This document shows positions 52,023 to 61,239 of a stretch of DNA of 64,000 nt, piece after piece. The position numbers were made by a program, and so were the translations under genes. The notes beneath the pieces were generated by a model. That model was not told the DNA's origin, ran no database searches, and saw nothing but the letters and a program-made list of their open reading frames with translations. This DNA comes from Lachnospiraceae bacterium (GTDB lineage Bacteria; Bacillota; Clostridia; Lachnospirales; Lachnospiraceae): the NCBI GenBank assembly GCA_029071325.1, contig JAIEAP010000042.1, positions 186,001 through 250,000 on the forward strand, in the 5' to 3' direction. How positions within the stretch are numbered: position 1 is the first letter of the stretch; every line of letters begins with the position of its first letter.

Positions 52023-52880
52023 TTATGTATAATTCTGCATCTTTTTGCGCAGTATTTCCAGAAAACTCATTTTATTCAGGCGCAAAATCGCGGTAGATGC
52101 CTGGGCGCAGTGTACCACAATCCGGTCTCCCACCTCAAGCCGCATACTGTTGTCCCCGTCAAAGCTGACTTCTACCTGCTCATCCCGCTCCTCTCTGCGC
52201 ATACCGATCTCAATTACCACTTCATCATCGGCACCTATTACAATACTCTTGGAATTGAGCGTATGGGAATTGATGGGCGTCATCAGGATCAGTCTTGCCT
52301 TTGGGTCCACGATAGGGCCTCCCGCCGACATATTGTACCCGGTAGATCCCGTAGGCGTTGCCAGGATAATCCCATCCGCCGCAAAGCTGTAGAGATATTC
52401 TCCATTTACATACACCTTGAGATTGACAATCTGCAGCGGTCCCACGCGGTGAATCACAATATCATTCAACGCAAGCTTCTCTCCAGTCTCAAATTGTCCC
52501 TGCACCATATAGCCGCCCAGCATCATGCGCTCCTCCACGGTATACTGATCTGCCATCAGCGCATCCAGGGCGTTCTCCACCGACTGCTCTTCCAATTCAC
52601 ACAGATACCCCAGCTGCCCCAGGTTTACTCCGATCAGGGGAATATGGCGTTCCACCAGACTTCTTGCCACATGAATCAACGTCCCGTCTCCCCCTAGCAC
52701 CAGAACAACTTCCACATGCTCCGGAATGACAGGCTCTGTCGTGACCTCTCTTCCATTACCGTCCACGGTTATGAAATAATCGCAGCTACCCCCTGCCTTC
52801 CTTATGTAATTTACAATTCTGTGTGTATACACGAGACCTACATCTTTCCATGCATTGGTCATAACAAAAAAATGCTTCAT
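52023..52880 (-). CDS. nadK: NAD kinase
   Basis: NadK phosphorylates NAD+ to NADP+. The 285 residues have the GGDGTLIHVARS loop (about residue 62), NLGQLGYLCE, and the conserved second block PTGSTGYNMSAGGPIVDP. The fit to the family is complete. It lies between tlyA and argR, the typical Firmicute order. The ATG follows TAGAGAAAAGC. Confidence 0.97.
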   Translation of the reverse strand: MKHFFVMTNAWKDVGLVYTHRIVNYIRKAGGSCDYFITVDGNGREVTTEPVIPEHVEVVLVLGGDGTLIHVARSLVERHIPLIGVNLGQLGYLCELEEQSVENALDALMADQYTVEERMMLGGYMVQGQFETGEKLALNDIVIHRVGPLQIVNLKVYVNGEYLYSFAADGIILATPTGSTGYNMSAGGPIVDPKARLILMTPINSHTLNSKSIVIGADDEVVIEIGMRREERDEQVEVSFDGDNSMRLEVGDRIVVHCAQASTAILRLNKMSFLEILRKKMQNYT

Positions 52881-52895
52881 AGCTTTTCTCTACCA

Positions 52896-53714
52896 TCAGG
52901 ACAAAGATGCATGTGCCTGCGCCACTACAGACGCCACATCCAATGTCTCCCCTCTCCTGTCATTAAAAGCTCTATCCCCCTGCTCTTCCTTGCGCAGATG
53001 AACCAGATATTCAATATTTCCCTCCGGTCCCTTGATGGGGGAATATTGAAGATGAAGCGCAGCAAATCCATGCTCCTCTGCAAAGGACAGAATCTTCTCG
53101 ATCACTTCCCGGTGCACTGCCGCATCCCGGACCACACCCTTTTTGCCAACCTTTTCCCTTCCCGCCTCAAACTGCGGTTTGATCAGGCAGACCATCTCAC
53201 CGTCTTCCCGCAAAAGCGCCCGGGCAGGCAGCAAAACCTTGGTCAGAGAGATAAAGGACACATCTACAGATGCAAAATCCAGAACATCTGCGATATCCTC
53301 CGGCGTCACATAACGGATATTGGTTTTCTCCATACAGACAACTCTCGGATCATTTCTCAACTTCCATGCGAACTGCCCATAGCCCACATCCACCGCATAG
53401 ACCTTTGACGCACCATTTTGGAGCATACAGTCCGTAAATCCTCCGGTTGACGCCCCTATATCCATACATACAGCCCCCTGAAGGGATAATCCGAACTGCT
53501 GCACCGCCTTCTCCAGCTTCAAACCTCCCCGACTCACATACGGTAAGATATTGCCCCTCACCTCTATCTGAACTTCTGTGTGGAAGTTTGTGCCCGCTTT
53601 ATCCTCACGCTGCCCTTCCACAAATACGCACCCCTCCATGATCATAGTCTTTGCTTTCTCTCTGGAAGGCGCCAAGCCGCGCTCTACCAGCAACACATCT
53701 AATCTCTCTTTCAT
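52896..53714 (-). CDS. tlyA: TlyA family rRNA (cytidine-2'-O)-methyltransferase
   Basis: TlyA methylates ribosomal RNA cytidines; in mycobacteria this gives capreomycin sensitivity. The 272 residues consist of an N-terminal S4 RNA-binding domain (ERLDVLLVERGLAPSREKAK) and an FtsJ-type methyltransferase domain with the SAM loop MDIGASTGGFTDCML and the catalytic KxxKPQFEAG-like segment (CLIKPQFEAGREKVG). It is also annotated as a hemolysin. The ATG overlaps the dxs stop by 4 bp, implying coupling. Confidence 0.94.
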   Translation of the reverse strand: MKERLDVLLVERGLAPSREKAKTMIMEGCVFVEGQREDKAGTNFHTEVQIEVRGNILPYVSRGGLKLEKAVQQFGLSLQGAVCMDIGASTGGFTDCMLQNGASKVYAVDVGYGQFAWKLRNDPRVVCMEKTNIRYVTPEDIADVLDFASVDVSFISLTKVLLPARALLREDGEMVCLIKPQFEAGREKVGKKGVVRDAAVHREVIEKILSFAEEHGFAALHLQYSPIKGPEGNIEYLVHLRKEEQGDRAFNDRRGETLDVASVVAQAHASLS

Positions 53715-55615
53715 CTGACACCGTCCTTATGTCCACCGCTGTATTCACTTCCAGCGCTGCCGGCCGCCTGCACGATCTGCGCCCGAATCCCGTCTGCATC
53801 CATGCCCAGCTTCTGCAGCAATTCGTCAACACTACCCTGCATCACAAAGCGATCCGGAACCGCAACCGATACCATTTTTGCCCGGCAGCCTTTGCGTTGC
53901 AGGAAATCCTTCACCTGCTGACCGAATCCGCCAGAATAAATTCCTTCCTCCATGGTCACCACAATCTCATGGCGCTCTGCCTCCTGTCCGATCATCTCCT
54001 CATCTATCGGCTTGGCAAATCTTGCGTTGATGACAGAACAGGAACATCCTCTCTCGTGCAGTTGCTCACGCACTGCCACCGCCGTCTTCACCATGCTTCC
54101 CAATGCCACCAGCAATACCTGCGACTCCCGAAACAACAGTTCTGCCTTACCCGTTTCAATGACCTCGCGCTGCTCCTTTAATCCGTCATATGCCTCGCCC
54201 TTAGGGTAGCGGATCGCGATGGGGCCGTTAAATGCCACCGCAAATTTGATCATATCCGATAGTTCCCACTTATTCTTGGGAGCTAAAACTGTCATCCCCG
54301 GAATAGAGGATAAAAATGCGATATCAAATACACCCTGATGTGTTTCTCCGTCTCTTCCCACAAGTCCGGCACGGTCCACTGCAAATATCACATGCAGCTT
54401 CTGCATGCACACATCATGGAGAATCTGATCATAAGCCCGTTGCAAAAACGAGGAGTATATTGCTACGATGGGAATCAAACCTGCCGCCGCAAGCCCTGCC
54501 GCAAAGGTTACCGCATGCTCTTCTGCAATGCCCACATCAAAAAAGCGGGCGGGAAACATATTGTGGAAACGCTTCAGCCCTGTGCCGTCAGTCATTGCCG
54601 CGGTAATGGCTACCACCTGTTTGTTGCGGTCGCCCAATTTGCGCATGACCGTAGAAAATATATCCGTATAATTTGCCTTGATCCGCTTATGTGCCGGAAG
54701 CCCTGTCTCGATCTCAAATGGTTCCGTACCGTGGAACCTGGCGGGATGACGCTCTGCTGGTTCGTATCCGTTTCCTTTCCTGGTCAGAACATGCACCATA
54801 ACAGGTCCTCTTACCTTGGAAGCCTCCCGGAAGGCACGGGTCATTGCCGAAATATCATGTCCGTCTACCGGCCCTAAGTACAGAATTCCCATATTTTCAA
54901 AATACATCCCCGGGATCACCAGTTGCTTGATTCCGCTCTTGGTTTTGCGTATTTTCTTAACAATATTTTCTCCGTATACAGGAATGCTGTTCAGGGAATC
55001 CTCAATTCCCCTTTTGAGCCCCTGATAGGATTCTGCCGTGCGCAGCCCTCCCAGATACCGGGACAGTCCGCCTACATTTTCCGAGATGGACATATTATTA
55101 TCATTTAATACGATGATAAAATTTGTCTTGAGCTTGGAAGCGTTATTCAGTGCCTCCCACGCCATACCACCGGTCAGCGCTCCGTCTCCAATGACGGTCA
55201 CCACCTTATAATCCTCCCCCTTAAGCTCCCGCGCCATGGCATAACCCAGCCCCGCCGAGATTGAAGTGGAGCTGTGCCCCGTATCGAAGCAATCGCAGTC
55301 GCTCTCACTCCTCTTGGGAAATCCGCTCATGCCTCCATATGTACGCAGTGTGTCAAACTCGCTTCTGCGCCCAGTCAACAGCTTGTGGGTATAAGATTGA
55401 TGTCCCACATCCCATATTATTTTATCTTCCGGCAGATTAAACACCAGATGCAGCGCCATGGTAAGCTCTACAACTCCCAGATTGGAGGCAAGATGCCCCC
55501 CGTTCATGGATACCTTCTCAATGAGGAATTCCCGGATTTCCTGGGCAAGCTGCGCCAATTCCCTGCCGCTGTAACGCTTGATGTCATTTGCCTTCTCGAT
55601 ATACTCCAAGATCAT
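53711..55615 (-). CDS. dxs: 1-deoxy-D-xylulose-5-phosphate synthase
   Basis: Dxs condenses pyruvate and glyceraldehyde-3-phosphate, the entry of the MEP isoprenoid pathway. The 634 residues show the ThDP motif (GDGALTGGMAWEALNN...LNDNNMSIS), the DRAGLVGRDGETHQGVFD block and a transketolase C-terminal domain. It pairs with ispA just upstream, joining precursor supply to chain building. It starts 10 bp after ispA. Confidence 0.97.
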   Translation of the reverse strand: MILEYIEKANDIKRYSGRELAQLAQEIREFLIEKVSMNGGHLASNLGVVELTMALHLVFNLPEDKIIWDVGHQSYTHKLLTGRRSEFDTLRTYGGMSGFPKRSESDCDCFDTGHSSTSISAGLGYAMARELKGEDYKVVTVIGDGALTGGMAWEALNNASKLKTNFIIVLNDNNMSISENVGGLSRYLGGLRTAESYQGLKRGIEDSLNSIPVYGENIVKKIRKTKSGIKQLVIPGMYFENMGILYLGPVDGHDISAMTRAFREASKVRGPVMVHVLTRKGNGYEPAERHPARFHGTEPFEIETGLPAHKRIKANYTDIFSTVMRKLGDRNKQVVAITAAMTDGTGLKRFHNMFPARFFDVGIAEEHAVTFAAGLAAAGLIPIVAIYSSFLQRAYDQILHDVCMQKLHVIFAVDRAGLVGRDGETHQGVFDIAFLSSIPGMTVLAPKNKWELSDMIKFAVAFNGPIAIRYPKGEAYDGLKEQREVIETGKAELLFRESQVLLVALGSMVKTAVAVREQLHERGCSCSVINARFAKPIDEEMIGQEAERHEIVVTMEEGIYSGGFGQQVKDFLQRKGCRAKMVSVAVPDRFVMQGSVDELLQKLGMDADGIRAQIVQAAGSAGSEYSGGHKDGVR

Positions 55616-55625
55616 GTAGATTCCT

Positions 55626-56516
55626 CTATTTCTCCCGATGGATCAGGTGTTCTATTAATTTCATTAAAAATTCGTTCTTCACTACAAGAGATGACAAAAG
55701 TGTAACAGCCTCATGGGAGTATTGTTCCACATCTGCCGCAGCACGCTCCAGTCCCTCATAGGTCACATAAGTCGCTTTGCCGTTTCTTGCATCGCTGCCT
55801 GCCGGTTTACCAAGTGTCTCTGTTGTTGCAGTCACATCCAGGATATCGTCCTGTATCTGAAAAGCAAGCCCTATTTTCTCAGCCGCCCTGTCTAGGACTT
55901 CCTGCTCCTTCTTGGTGGCGCCTGCCAGTATTCCACCGATCTGCATGGCGGCACGGATCAATGCACCCGTCTTTAAACGATAAATGAAATCAAGCTGCTC
56001 TCTTGTGACTTCACTGGTTCCGTCTGTCTCCACGTCTACCGTCTGTCCGCCTACCATTCCATAGATGCCGGCCTGCTGTGCCAATACCATAAGCGCCTTT
56101 CCCACATTGGGATTGCCCGGCTCCTTTGAGAGAGCGCCGATTGCCGTCTCATAGGCGTAATTTAAGAGCCCGTCCCCTGCCAGTATCGCCATCGCCTCTC
56201 CATATACGATATGGGTGGTCTTCTGCCCCCGCCGGTAGGTGTCATTATCCATGGCTGGAAGATCGTCATGAATCAGCGAATATGTGTGTATCATCTCAAT
56301 CGCCGCCATAAACGGCTCTATAATATCGGATTTCCCGCCGAACATGCGGTAGGTCTCCCACATCAGCATAGGACGAAGCCGCTTACCGCCCGCCCGGAAG
56401 CTGTAATTCATGGCGGCGATCACCGTCCGCTGATATCCTTCCTCCCGCGGAAGATACGGCAGAATACGCTGCTCTGTTTCCTGTGCTCTTTTTGCAATCT
56501 CTGCTGCAATATCCAT
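55626..56516 (-). CDS. ispA: Polyprenyl (farnesyl/geranyl) diphosphate synthase
   Basis: This enzyme elongates DMAPP/GPP with IPP to farnesyl diphosphate. The 296 residues carry the first aspartate-rich motif (LIHDDLPAMDNDTYRRG, DDxxxxD class) and the second (FQIQDDILDVT). Length and motifs match bacterial FPP synthases; the exact chain length made is inferred. It lies one base after xseB. Confidence 0.95.
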   Translation of the reverse strand: MDIAAEIAKRAQETEQRILPYLPREEGYQRTVIAAMNYSFRAGGKRLRPMLMWETYRMFGGKSDIIEPFMAAIEMIHTYSLIHDDLPAMDNDTYRRGQKTTHIVYGEAMAILAGDGLLNYAYETAIGALSKEPGNPNVGKALMVLAQQAGIYGMVGGQTVDVETDGTSEVTREQLDFIYRLKTGALIRAAMQIGGILAGATKKEQEVLDRAAEKIGLAFQIQDDILDVTATTETLGKPAGSDARNGKATYVTYEGLERAAADVEQYSHEAVTLLSSLVVKNEFLMKLIEHLIHREK

Positions 56517-56517
56517 A

Positions 56518-56763
56518 CTAGAACTCCTCTAATTCACCCTGTTCATTCAACACCAGCATCTGTTTCTCAATACAGTCAATTCTCTCGTTGCAGGACTTTA
56601 ACTTCTTCATGCCCTGTTGGTAGGCTTCAAAGGCCTCATCCAGAGAAATATCATCCTCCTCCATATGCGCGATCAGGTCCTCTATCTCCTGCAGCATATC
56701 CTCCAGCCGTTCACTGGTATCTGCAGTCATATTTTCCTGCTGCATTTCTTTGGATGTACTCAT
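56518..56763 (-). CDS. xseB: Exodeoxyribonuclease VII small subunit
   Basis: This 81-residue helical protein binds XseA to form exonuclease VII, which degrades single-stranded DNA from either end. The family core is clear: LEDMLQEIEDLIAHMEEDDISLDEAFEAYQQGMKKLKSCNERI. It lies between xseA and ispA, separated by 14 and 1 bp. The ATG follows AGGAGGAAGATATG-like sequence. Confidence 0.95.
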   Translation of the reverse strand: MSTSKEMQQENMTADTSERLEDMLQEIEDLIAHMEEDDISLDEAFEAYQQGMKKLKSCNERIDCIEKQMLVLNEQGELEEF

Positions 56764-56777
56764 GTCATATCTTCCTC

Positions 56778-57977
56778 CTAAACCTTAATATCTGAAATCT
56801 TAGCCTTTGCCGCCCCATCCTTTAAGACAATGTCTATGATATCATCCGGGGATATCTGCCTTATCGTGCAAAGTCCCTTACCCTTTTCGTCCTTCACATA
56901 GGCATAGCCTCCGCCCAGACGCTTCAGCGGAGACACATCCTCCAGATGAGCCGCCAGCAGCTGCATCCGGCTCCTGCGCGCATCCAGCAGACGCTGCATC
57001 CGGTATGCCATCCGCATTTCCAGCTCTCCGGCATACTGCCTTTGTTCGTTCAGCCTATTCTTCGGACTTCGCTGCTGCAATCTCGCCTTCAGCGTACCGC
57101 TATGGCTTCTGGCAAGCTGAATGCTGCGCCGCATCATACTATTCAGCCGCATTCCCATTCCATTTAACAGTTCTATCTGCTGCCTCACATCATAGACAGC
57201 AAGCTCTGCGGCCGCTGACGGCGTAGGCGCTCTTAAATCCGCCGCATAATCTGTAATCGTGGTGTCTGTCTCATGCCCTACCGCCGATATGACCGGAGTC
57301 TCACAATCAAAGACAGCTCTTGCAACGGCTTCCTCATTAAAGGTCCACAGATCTTCAATGGAACCGCCTCCCCTGCCTACGATCAGCACATCCAGTCCCA
57401 TAGCATCCAGTGTATGTATTCCCTTTACGACGCTCTCCACGCTTCCCTCTCCCTGTACCAGTGCAGGATATAGAATAAGCTGCACATAGGGATTCCTCCG
57501 TGCAGCAATATTGCGGATATCCTGTATGGCGGCTCCGGTGGGCGCTGTCACAATTCCGACGCGCTTTGCATACTTTGGAATCGGCTTTTTGTATTCCGGG
57601 GCAAACATCCCCATCTCCTCCAACTCCTGCTTCAGCCGCTGAAACCTCATATACAGGTCGCCTTCCCCTGCATGATCAATCTGCCTGGCATACAACTGAT
57701 AGCGTCCGTCACGCTCATAAACCTCGATGGAGCCAGCAACCTGCACCTCATCGCCGTCTTTCATCTGAAAGGACAGACCCTTACGGTTGCCGGCAAACAT
57801 AACTGCATTCATGGCGCTGCCGCCTTCCTTCAGCGTAAAATAGATATGCCCGGAAGAATGGTATTTGCAATTGGACACTTCGCCCTTCACGCAGATCTGA
57901 TGCATCATAAAATCCTGGGCGAACATATTTTTAATATATCTGTTTACCTGTGAAACACCATAAACATTTTTTGTCAT
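56778..57977 (-). CDS. xseA: Exodeoxyribonuclease VII large subunit
   Basis: XseA carries the nuclease active site. The 399 residues have an N-terminal OB-fold (VYGVSQVNRYIKNMF; GEVSNCKYHSSGHIYFTLKE), the central catalytic region (GIVTAPTGAAIQDI, VLIVGRGGGSIEDLWTFNEE, AVGHETDTTITDYAADLRAPTPSAAAE) and a C-terminal coiled coil that contacts XseB. It is slightly shorter than E. coli XseA. It overlaps the nusB end by 4 bp. Confidence 0.97.
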   Translation of the reverse strand: MTKNVYGVSQVNRYIKNMFAQDFMMHQICVKGEVSNCKYHSSGHIYFTLKEGGSAMNAVMFAGNRKGLSFQMKDGDEVQVAGSIEVYERDGRYQLYARQIDHAGEGDLYMRFQRLKQELEEMGMFAPEYKKPIPKYAKRVGIVTAPTGAAIQDIRNIAARRNPYVQLILYPALVQGEGSVESVVKGIHTLDAMGLDVLIVGRGGGSIEDLWTFNEEAVARAVFDCETPVISAVGHETDTTITDYAADLRAPTPSAAAELAVYDVRQQIELLNGMGMRLNSMMRRSIQLARSHSGTLKARLQQRSPKNRLNEQRQYAGELEMRMAYRMQRLLDARRSRMQLLAAHLEDVSPLKRLGGGYAYVKDEKGKGLCTIRQISPDDIIDIVLKDGAAKAKISDIKV

Positions 57978-58369
57978 ACTATCTTTGCCAACACTCCATT
58001 CACAAAAGATGAGGAATCATCTGTCCCGTACTGCTTGGCAAGTTCCACCGCTTCATTGATGGCTACACCAGTGGGAATCGACTCCTCATATTTAATCTCA
58101 TATACTGCAAGCCGAAGCAGCGTCAGATCCACCTTGCCCATGCGGGATGTCTTCCAGCCCGTTGCATTCTCGTTGATCAGAGCATCAATTTCCGCGAGTT
58201 TATCCGTGATATCCTGAAATTTCCCCTCTATATACTGCCGGTTTTCTTCCTCTATAGGCGCGCTTTCTTCCATAAACAGCCCAAGCTGCTGCCTATACTC
58301 TTCCTCATCATGGAATTCCACCCGGAATAACATCTTAAATATCTGCTCACGAATTTCTCTACGGCTCAT
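57974..58369 (-). CDS. nusB: Transcription antitermination protein NusB
   Basis: NusB binds boxA RNA with NusE (S10) to support antitermination in rRNA operons. The 131 residues are all-helical, with the family start MSRREIREQIFKMLFRVEF and the C-terminal VAINEAVELAKQYGTDDSSSFVNGVLAKI. The ATG at 58369 follows GGAGAGAGG; an upstream in-frame GTG lies before that site. It heads the xseAB-ispA-dxs run. Confidence 0.95.
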   Translation of the reverse strand: MSRREIREQIFKMLFRVEFHDEEEYRQQLGLFMEESAPIEEENRQYIEGKFQDITDKLAEIDALINENATGWKTSRMGKVDLTLLRLAVYEIKYEESIPTGVAINEAVELAKQYGTDDSSSFVNGVLAKIV

Positions 58370-58472
58370 ACTGTATCCTCTCTCCTGTTGCCCGCGCAAC
58401 TCACCTTGTACACGATTTATATTTCATCCCACAGTATGCCATTTGCCGGATACTTTTTCTTATGAGATGATA

Positions 58473-58498
58473 AAAGAATGTGCTTTCGCACATTCTTT
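58473..58498 (-). terminator. Terminator after the Asp23 gene
   Basis: AAAGAATGTGC and GCACATTCTTT form an 11-bp perfect stem around a GAAA tetraloop on the minus strand, followed by TATCATC. It lies between the Asp23 stop and nusB, so nusB needs its own promoter. Confidence 0.75.
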
Positions 58499-58530
58499 AT
58501 TATACATCATTTCACCTTATTTACAAAGCA

Positions 58531-58908
58531 CTATTTCGTATTTCTCATATCCACAGAAGCAATGCGCACATCTACGCCGGAAACCGTCAGACCGGTCATA
58601 GTCTCAATGGCGGACTTCACCTTCTCCTGCACCTTCGCGGACACCTCGGGGATTGCAAATCCATAGGCAATATTTAATGCCACCTCTACCTGGACGCTAT
58701 TCTCTGCCATCTCAATATGAACACCCTTGGACAGATTCTTCATTCCCAGCTTGCTGACCAGTTCATTAGTAATGTTCCCCGCCATAGAACCTACGCCATC
58801 TACCTCAGTAGCTGCGAGTCCCGCTATGATCGCCACTACTTCATCTGCAATGTGAACCTCTCCCAGATTATCTTCCTTTATCTTAACCACTTTCCTGTTA
58901 TCTGCCAT
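58531..58908 (-). CDS. Asp23/Gls24 family protein (YqhY-like)
   Basis: This 125-residue cytoplasmic protein has the Asp23 family core (GEVHIADEVVAIIAGLAATEVDGVGSM; EVALNIAYGFAIPEVSAKVQEKVKSAIETMTGL). In Bacillus the paralogue next to nusB is YqhY, tied to acetyl-CoA carboxylase; gene position supports that orthology, although accB/accC are not here. The ATG at 58908 follows AGGAGG at a 10-nt spacing. Confidence 0.88.
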   Translation of the reverse strand: MADNRKVVKIKEDNLGEVHIADEVVAIIAGLAATEVDGVGSMAGNITNELVSKLGMKNLSKGVHIEMAENSVQVEVALNIAYGFAIPEVSAKVQEKVKSAIETMTGLTVSGVDVRIASVDMRNTK

Positions 58909-58940
58909 GCTTTTACTGCCTCCTAACATATTATGTGCAT

Positions 58941-58969
58941 ATTATAGCAGATAAATCATTGTTTGAAAA
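58941..58969 (-). promoter_or_regulatory. Promoter of the Asp23 gene
   Basis: On the minus strand, TTTTCA (58964-58969) and a perfect TATAAT (58941-58946) are spaced 17 bp apart, 33 bp before the ATG. Confidence 0.5.
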
Positions 58970-59012
58970 CCTTTTTATTCCAGCCTGAGCGTGTTGTATG
59001 ATTCCATGGATA

Positions 59013-59669
59013 CTATTCCAGAAATTCGACTTTCCCATCCTTAATATCATACTTAGCACCAATAATTTTGACACGGCCTTCCGCTTCCAAGTGACTAAGA
59101 ATTTCACTTGTACGCAGCTTCCGGATCGTATTTTGAATATTAAGATTCTCTGCCAGTGTACAAATAGCCCTTTCCTCTGTTTCTATCTTCTTAGCTTCTT
59201 CGACAGATGGTGTGATTTCATCTATGATATTCTGTATAAAGCCTTCTGCTTCACCGCTGACTGCGGCATTTACCGCACCACAATTTGAGTGCCCCATAAC
59301 CACGATCAATGGAACGCCCAAATGCTCTACACCATATTCCGCGCTGCCAATTTCAAATTCATTCACTACATTACCTGCGGTACGAATGGTAAAAAGCTCG
59401 CCCACAGTCGTATGAAACAAAACCTCTGGAGCAACACGGGAGTCGGAGCATGTAATCACAACTGCGTAGGGTGTCTGCCCATTTTCTGCCAGATCAATAC
59501 GAAGTTCCGCAGTATTACCTGACAAAAATTCCTCATTGCCCTCCTTTAATTCTTTTAATGCTTCCTCTGCGGAAGCAACTGTGATTCGTCTTGGCTCTGA
59601 AACTTTTCCAGAGCTTGCGCAGCCTGCTAAAGCAGCGCATAACATTAAACCATAACATTTCTTTTTCAT
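59013..59669 (-). CDS. Beta-class carbonic anhydrase, predicted lipoprotein
   Basis: This enzyme interconverts CO2 and bicarbonate. The 218 residues have the zinc site of beta carbonic anhydrases: Cys74, Asp76 and Arg78 in ITCSDSRVAPE, and His127/Cys130 in GHSNCGAV. Unusually, the protein begins with a lipoprotein signal (MKKKCYGLMLCAALAGCASS, predicted lipidated Cys17), placing the enzyme outside the membrane. The ATG at 59669 follows ACGAGGATT. Longer in-frame starts would bury the signal sequence. It follows the unknown 155-residue gene by 53 bp. Confidence 0.92.
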   Translation of the reverse strand: MKKKCYGLMLCAALAGCASSGKVSEPRRITVASAEEALKELKEGNEEFLSGNTAELRIDLAENGQTPYAVVITCSDSRVAPEVLFHTTVGELFTIRTAGNVVNEFEIGSAEYGVEHLGVPLIVVMGHSNCGAVNAAVSGEAEGFIQNIIDEITPSVEEAKKIETEERAICTLAENLNIQNTIRKLRTSEILSHLEAEGRVKIIGAKYDIKDGKVEFLE

Positions 59670-59722
59670 TAATAATCCTCGTTTCAATATTATGCTTTCC
59701 TGTAACAAAAAAAGTATCTCCC

Positions 59723-60190
59723 TCAGTCCTCGCATTCCGCGTAAAGATTATCCGCCATGTACTTCATATCCCGAAATGGTTCATGCTCTCCGGACGCTTC
59801 CGCGAACCCGCCTTCCTGCAGATATGTCAGCTTCTCCACATAAAAATTCACTGCTTCCCTGGAATTTTCAAATAAACGCAGGGCAGCCGGCGCGTTCCAG
59901 TCCTTCCAGTATATCATGTTATAATCTATGTATGCGACCGTGGCAAAATCATCATCCGCCGGATTCAAAAATGTTTTCTGCATAGAGGCGTGCATATCTA
60001 TCCCGTAGATTACTTTCTTCCCTTCCGCGGTATCCTTTGCACGCTCCCCAGAACTTATCTCTTCGGGCACCTTTCTTTTTTTGCTCCTGTTCTTCTTTCC
60101 GGAATCCTGCTCCATCATTTTATCAACCGCTGCTGCAGCACGGTCCATCGCCTCAAAGATATCCATCTGTCCTTCCAGCGCATTCTTCAT
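59723..60190 (-). CDS. Hypothetical protein downstream of metA
   Basis: This 155-residue soluble protein was not recognised. The first 60 residues are charged and low in complexity (a basic KKNRSKKRK stretch near residue 35). The rest looks like a compact domain with aromatic-rich VIYGIDMHASMQKTFLNP and YIDYNMIYWKDWN segments and a C-terminal DMKYMADNLYAECED. It starts 44 bp after metA with a GGGGGTGT ribosome-like site, so it may share the metA transcript. There is no signal peptide. Confidence 0.65.
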   Translation of the reverse strand: MKNALEGQMDIFEAMDRAAAAVDKMMEQDSGKKNRSKKRKVPEEISSGERAKDTAEGKKVIYGIDMHASMQKTFLNPADDDFATVAYIDYNMIYWKDWNAPAALRLFENSREAVNFYVEKLTYLQEGGFAEASGEHEPFRDMKYMADNLYAECED

Positions 60191-60234
60191 GGTACACCCC
60201 CATCCGCCGTCCTATCACAAACAGCCTTCGTGTA

Positions 60235-61167
60235 TTATTTTCCCAATATCTCCTGATTGTTGATAAAATCATAGGGCGTCTGCTGATATACATAATAATT
60301 CAGCCAATTGGCATAGATCATATTGCCGTGGGAGCGCCACTGCAGCAACGGTTTCTCACTGCTGTCATCCTGCGGATAATAATTCGCCGGTAGCGAAATT
60401 GGAAGCCCCTTATCTGAATCTCTCCGATACTCCTGATCCAGGGTGTATCGGTCATATTCAGGATGTCCCATCATAAAAATCTTCTTACCGGTATTGTCTA
60501 TCACCAGAAAAACCCCTGCCTCCGGTGATTCTGCCAGGATCGTCAACTCATCCACCGCCTCAATATCTTCCTTGCGCACCTCCGTGTGTCTGGAATGAGG
60601 CGCCATAAAGTGATCGTCAAATCCCCTCACCAGCGGAACCTTCCGGTTCTTGACCCGATGATTGAAAATGCCGAACATCTTTCCCTGCAATTGATGCTTG
60701 GGAATACCATAATGATAATAGAGCCCCGCCTGTGCTCCCCAACACAGATGAAGTGTTGAGGTCACATGGGTCTTAGACCACTCCATGATCCTGCAGACCT
60801 CGTCCCAGTAATCCACCTGCTCAAATTCCAGCAGTTCCACTGGGGCGCCTGTTATGATCAGCCCGTCCAGATTCCGATTCCAAATCTCATCAATGGTCTG
60901 ATAGAATTTGTTCAGATGGCTCTGAGACGTATTCTTAGACTCATGGGACGTCACCGCAAGAAACGTTACATCTACCTGCAGCGGCGTATTGGACAGGGAC
61001 CGCAGCAGCTGCAGCTCCGTATCCTGTTTCAAAGGCATCAGATTCAGAATTCCGATATCAATGGGACGGATATCCTGATGCTCGGCACGCCCCTCATCCA
61101 TTACAAATATATTCTCTTTCTCCAGTATTTCCTTCGCCGGGAGATCGCTCATAATCCTGATTGGCAT
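60235..61167 (-). CDS. metA: Homoserine O-acetyltransferase (MetA type)
   Basis: MetA acylates homoserine in the first committed step of methionine synthesis. The 310 residues have the catalytic Cys142 ([15 protein letters not shown]) and the [16 protein letters not shown] block. Residue 111 is Glu ([15 protein letters not shown]). In this family Glu111 goes with acetyl-CoA and Gly111 (E. coli) with succinyl-CoA, so acetyl transfer is predicted. A good promoter lies 37 bp upstream. The leader is too short for a SAM riboswitch or T-box. Confidence 0.95.
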   Translation of the reverse strand: MPIRIMSDLPAKEILEKENIFVMDEGRAEHQDIRPIDIGILNLMPLKQDTELQLLRSLSNTPLQVDVTFLAVTSHESKNTSQSHLNKFYQTIDEIWNRNLDGLIITGAPVELLEFEQVDYWDEVCRIMEWSKTHVTSTLHLCWGAQAGLYYHYGIPKHQLQGKMFGIFNHRVKNRKVPLVRGFDDHFMAPHSRHTEVRKEDIEAVDELTILAESPEAGVFLVIDNTGKKIFMMGHPEYDRYTLDQEYRRDSDKGLPISLPANYYPQDDSSEKPLLQWRSHGNMIYANWLNYYVYQQTPYDFINNQEILGK

Positions 61168-61203
61168 ATGCTTCCCTTCTTTCTGCTGTCTTTTCTATTC
61201 CTA

Positions 61204-61232
61204 AATATACCCTACTTTCATAGAATCTTCAA
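61204..61232 (-). promoter_or_regulatory. Promoter of metA
   Basis: On the minus strand, TTGAAG (61227-61232) and TATATT (61204-61209) are spaced 17 bp apart. The leader to the ATG is about 30 nt and shows no structure. Confidence 0.55.
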
Positions 61233-61239
61233 TACCCTT

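Noticed and set aside
61168-61239. Possible SAM riboswitch or T-box upstream of metA
   Set aside because: Only about 70 bp separate ligA from metA and they hold a promoter with a leader of about 30 nt, too short for either element.
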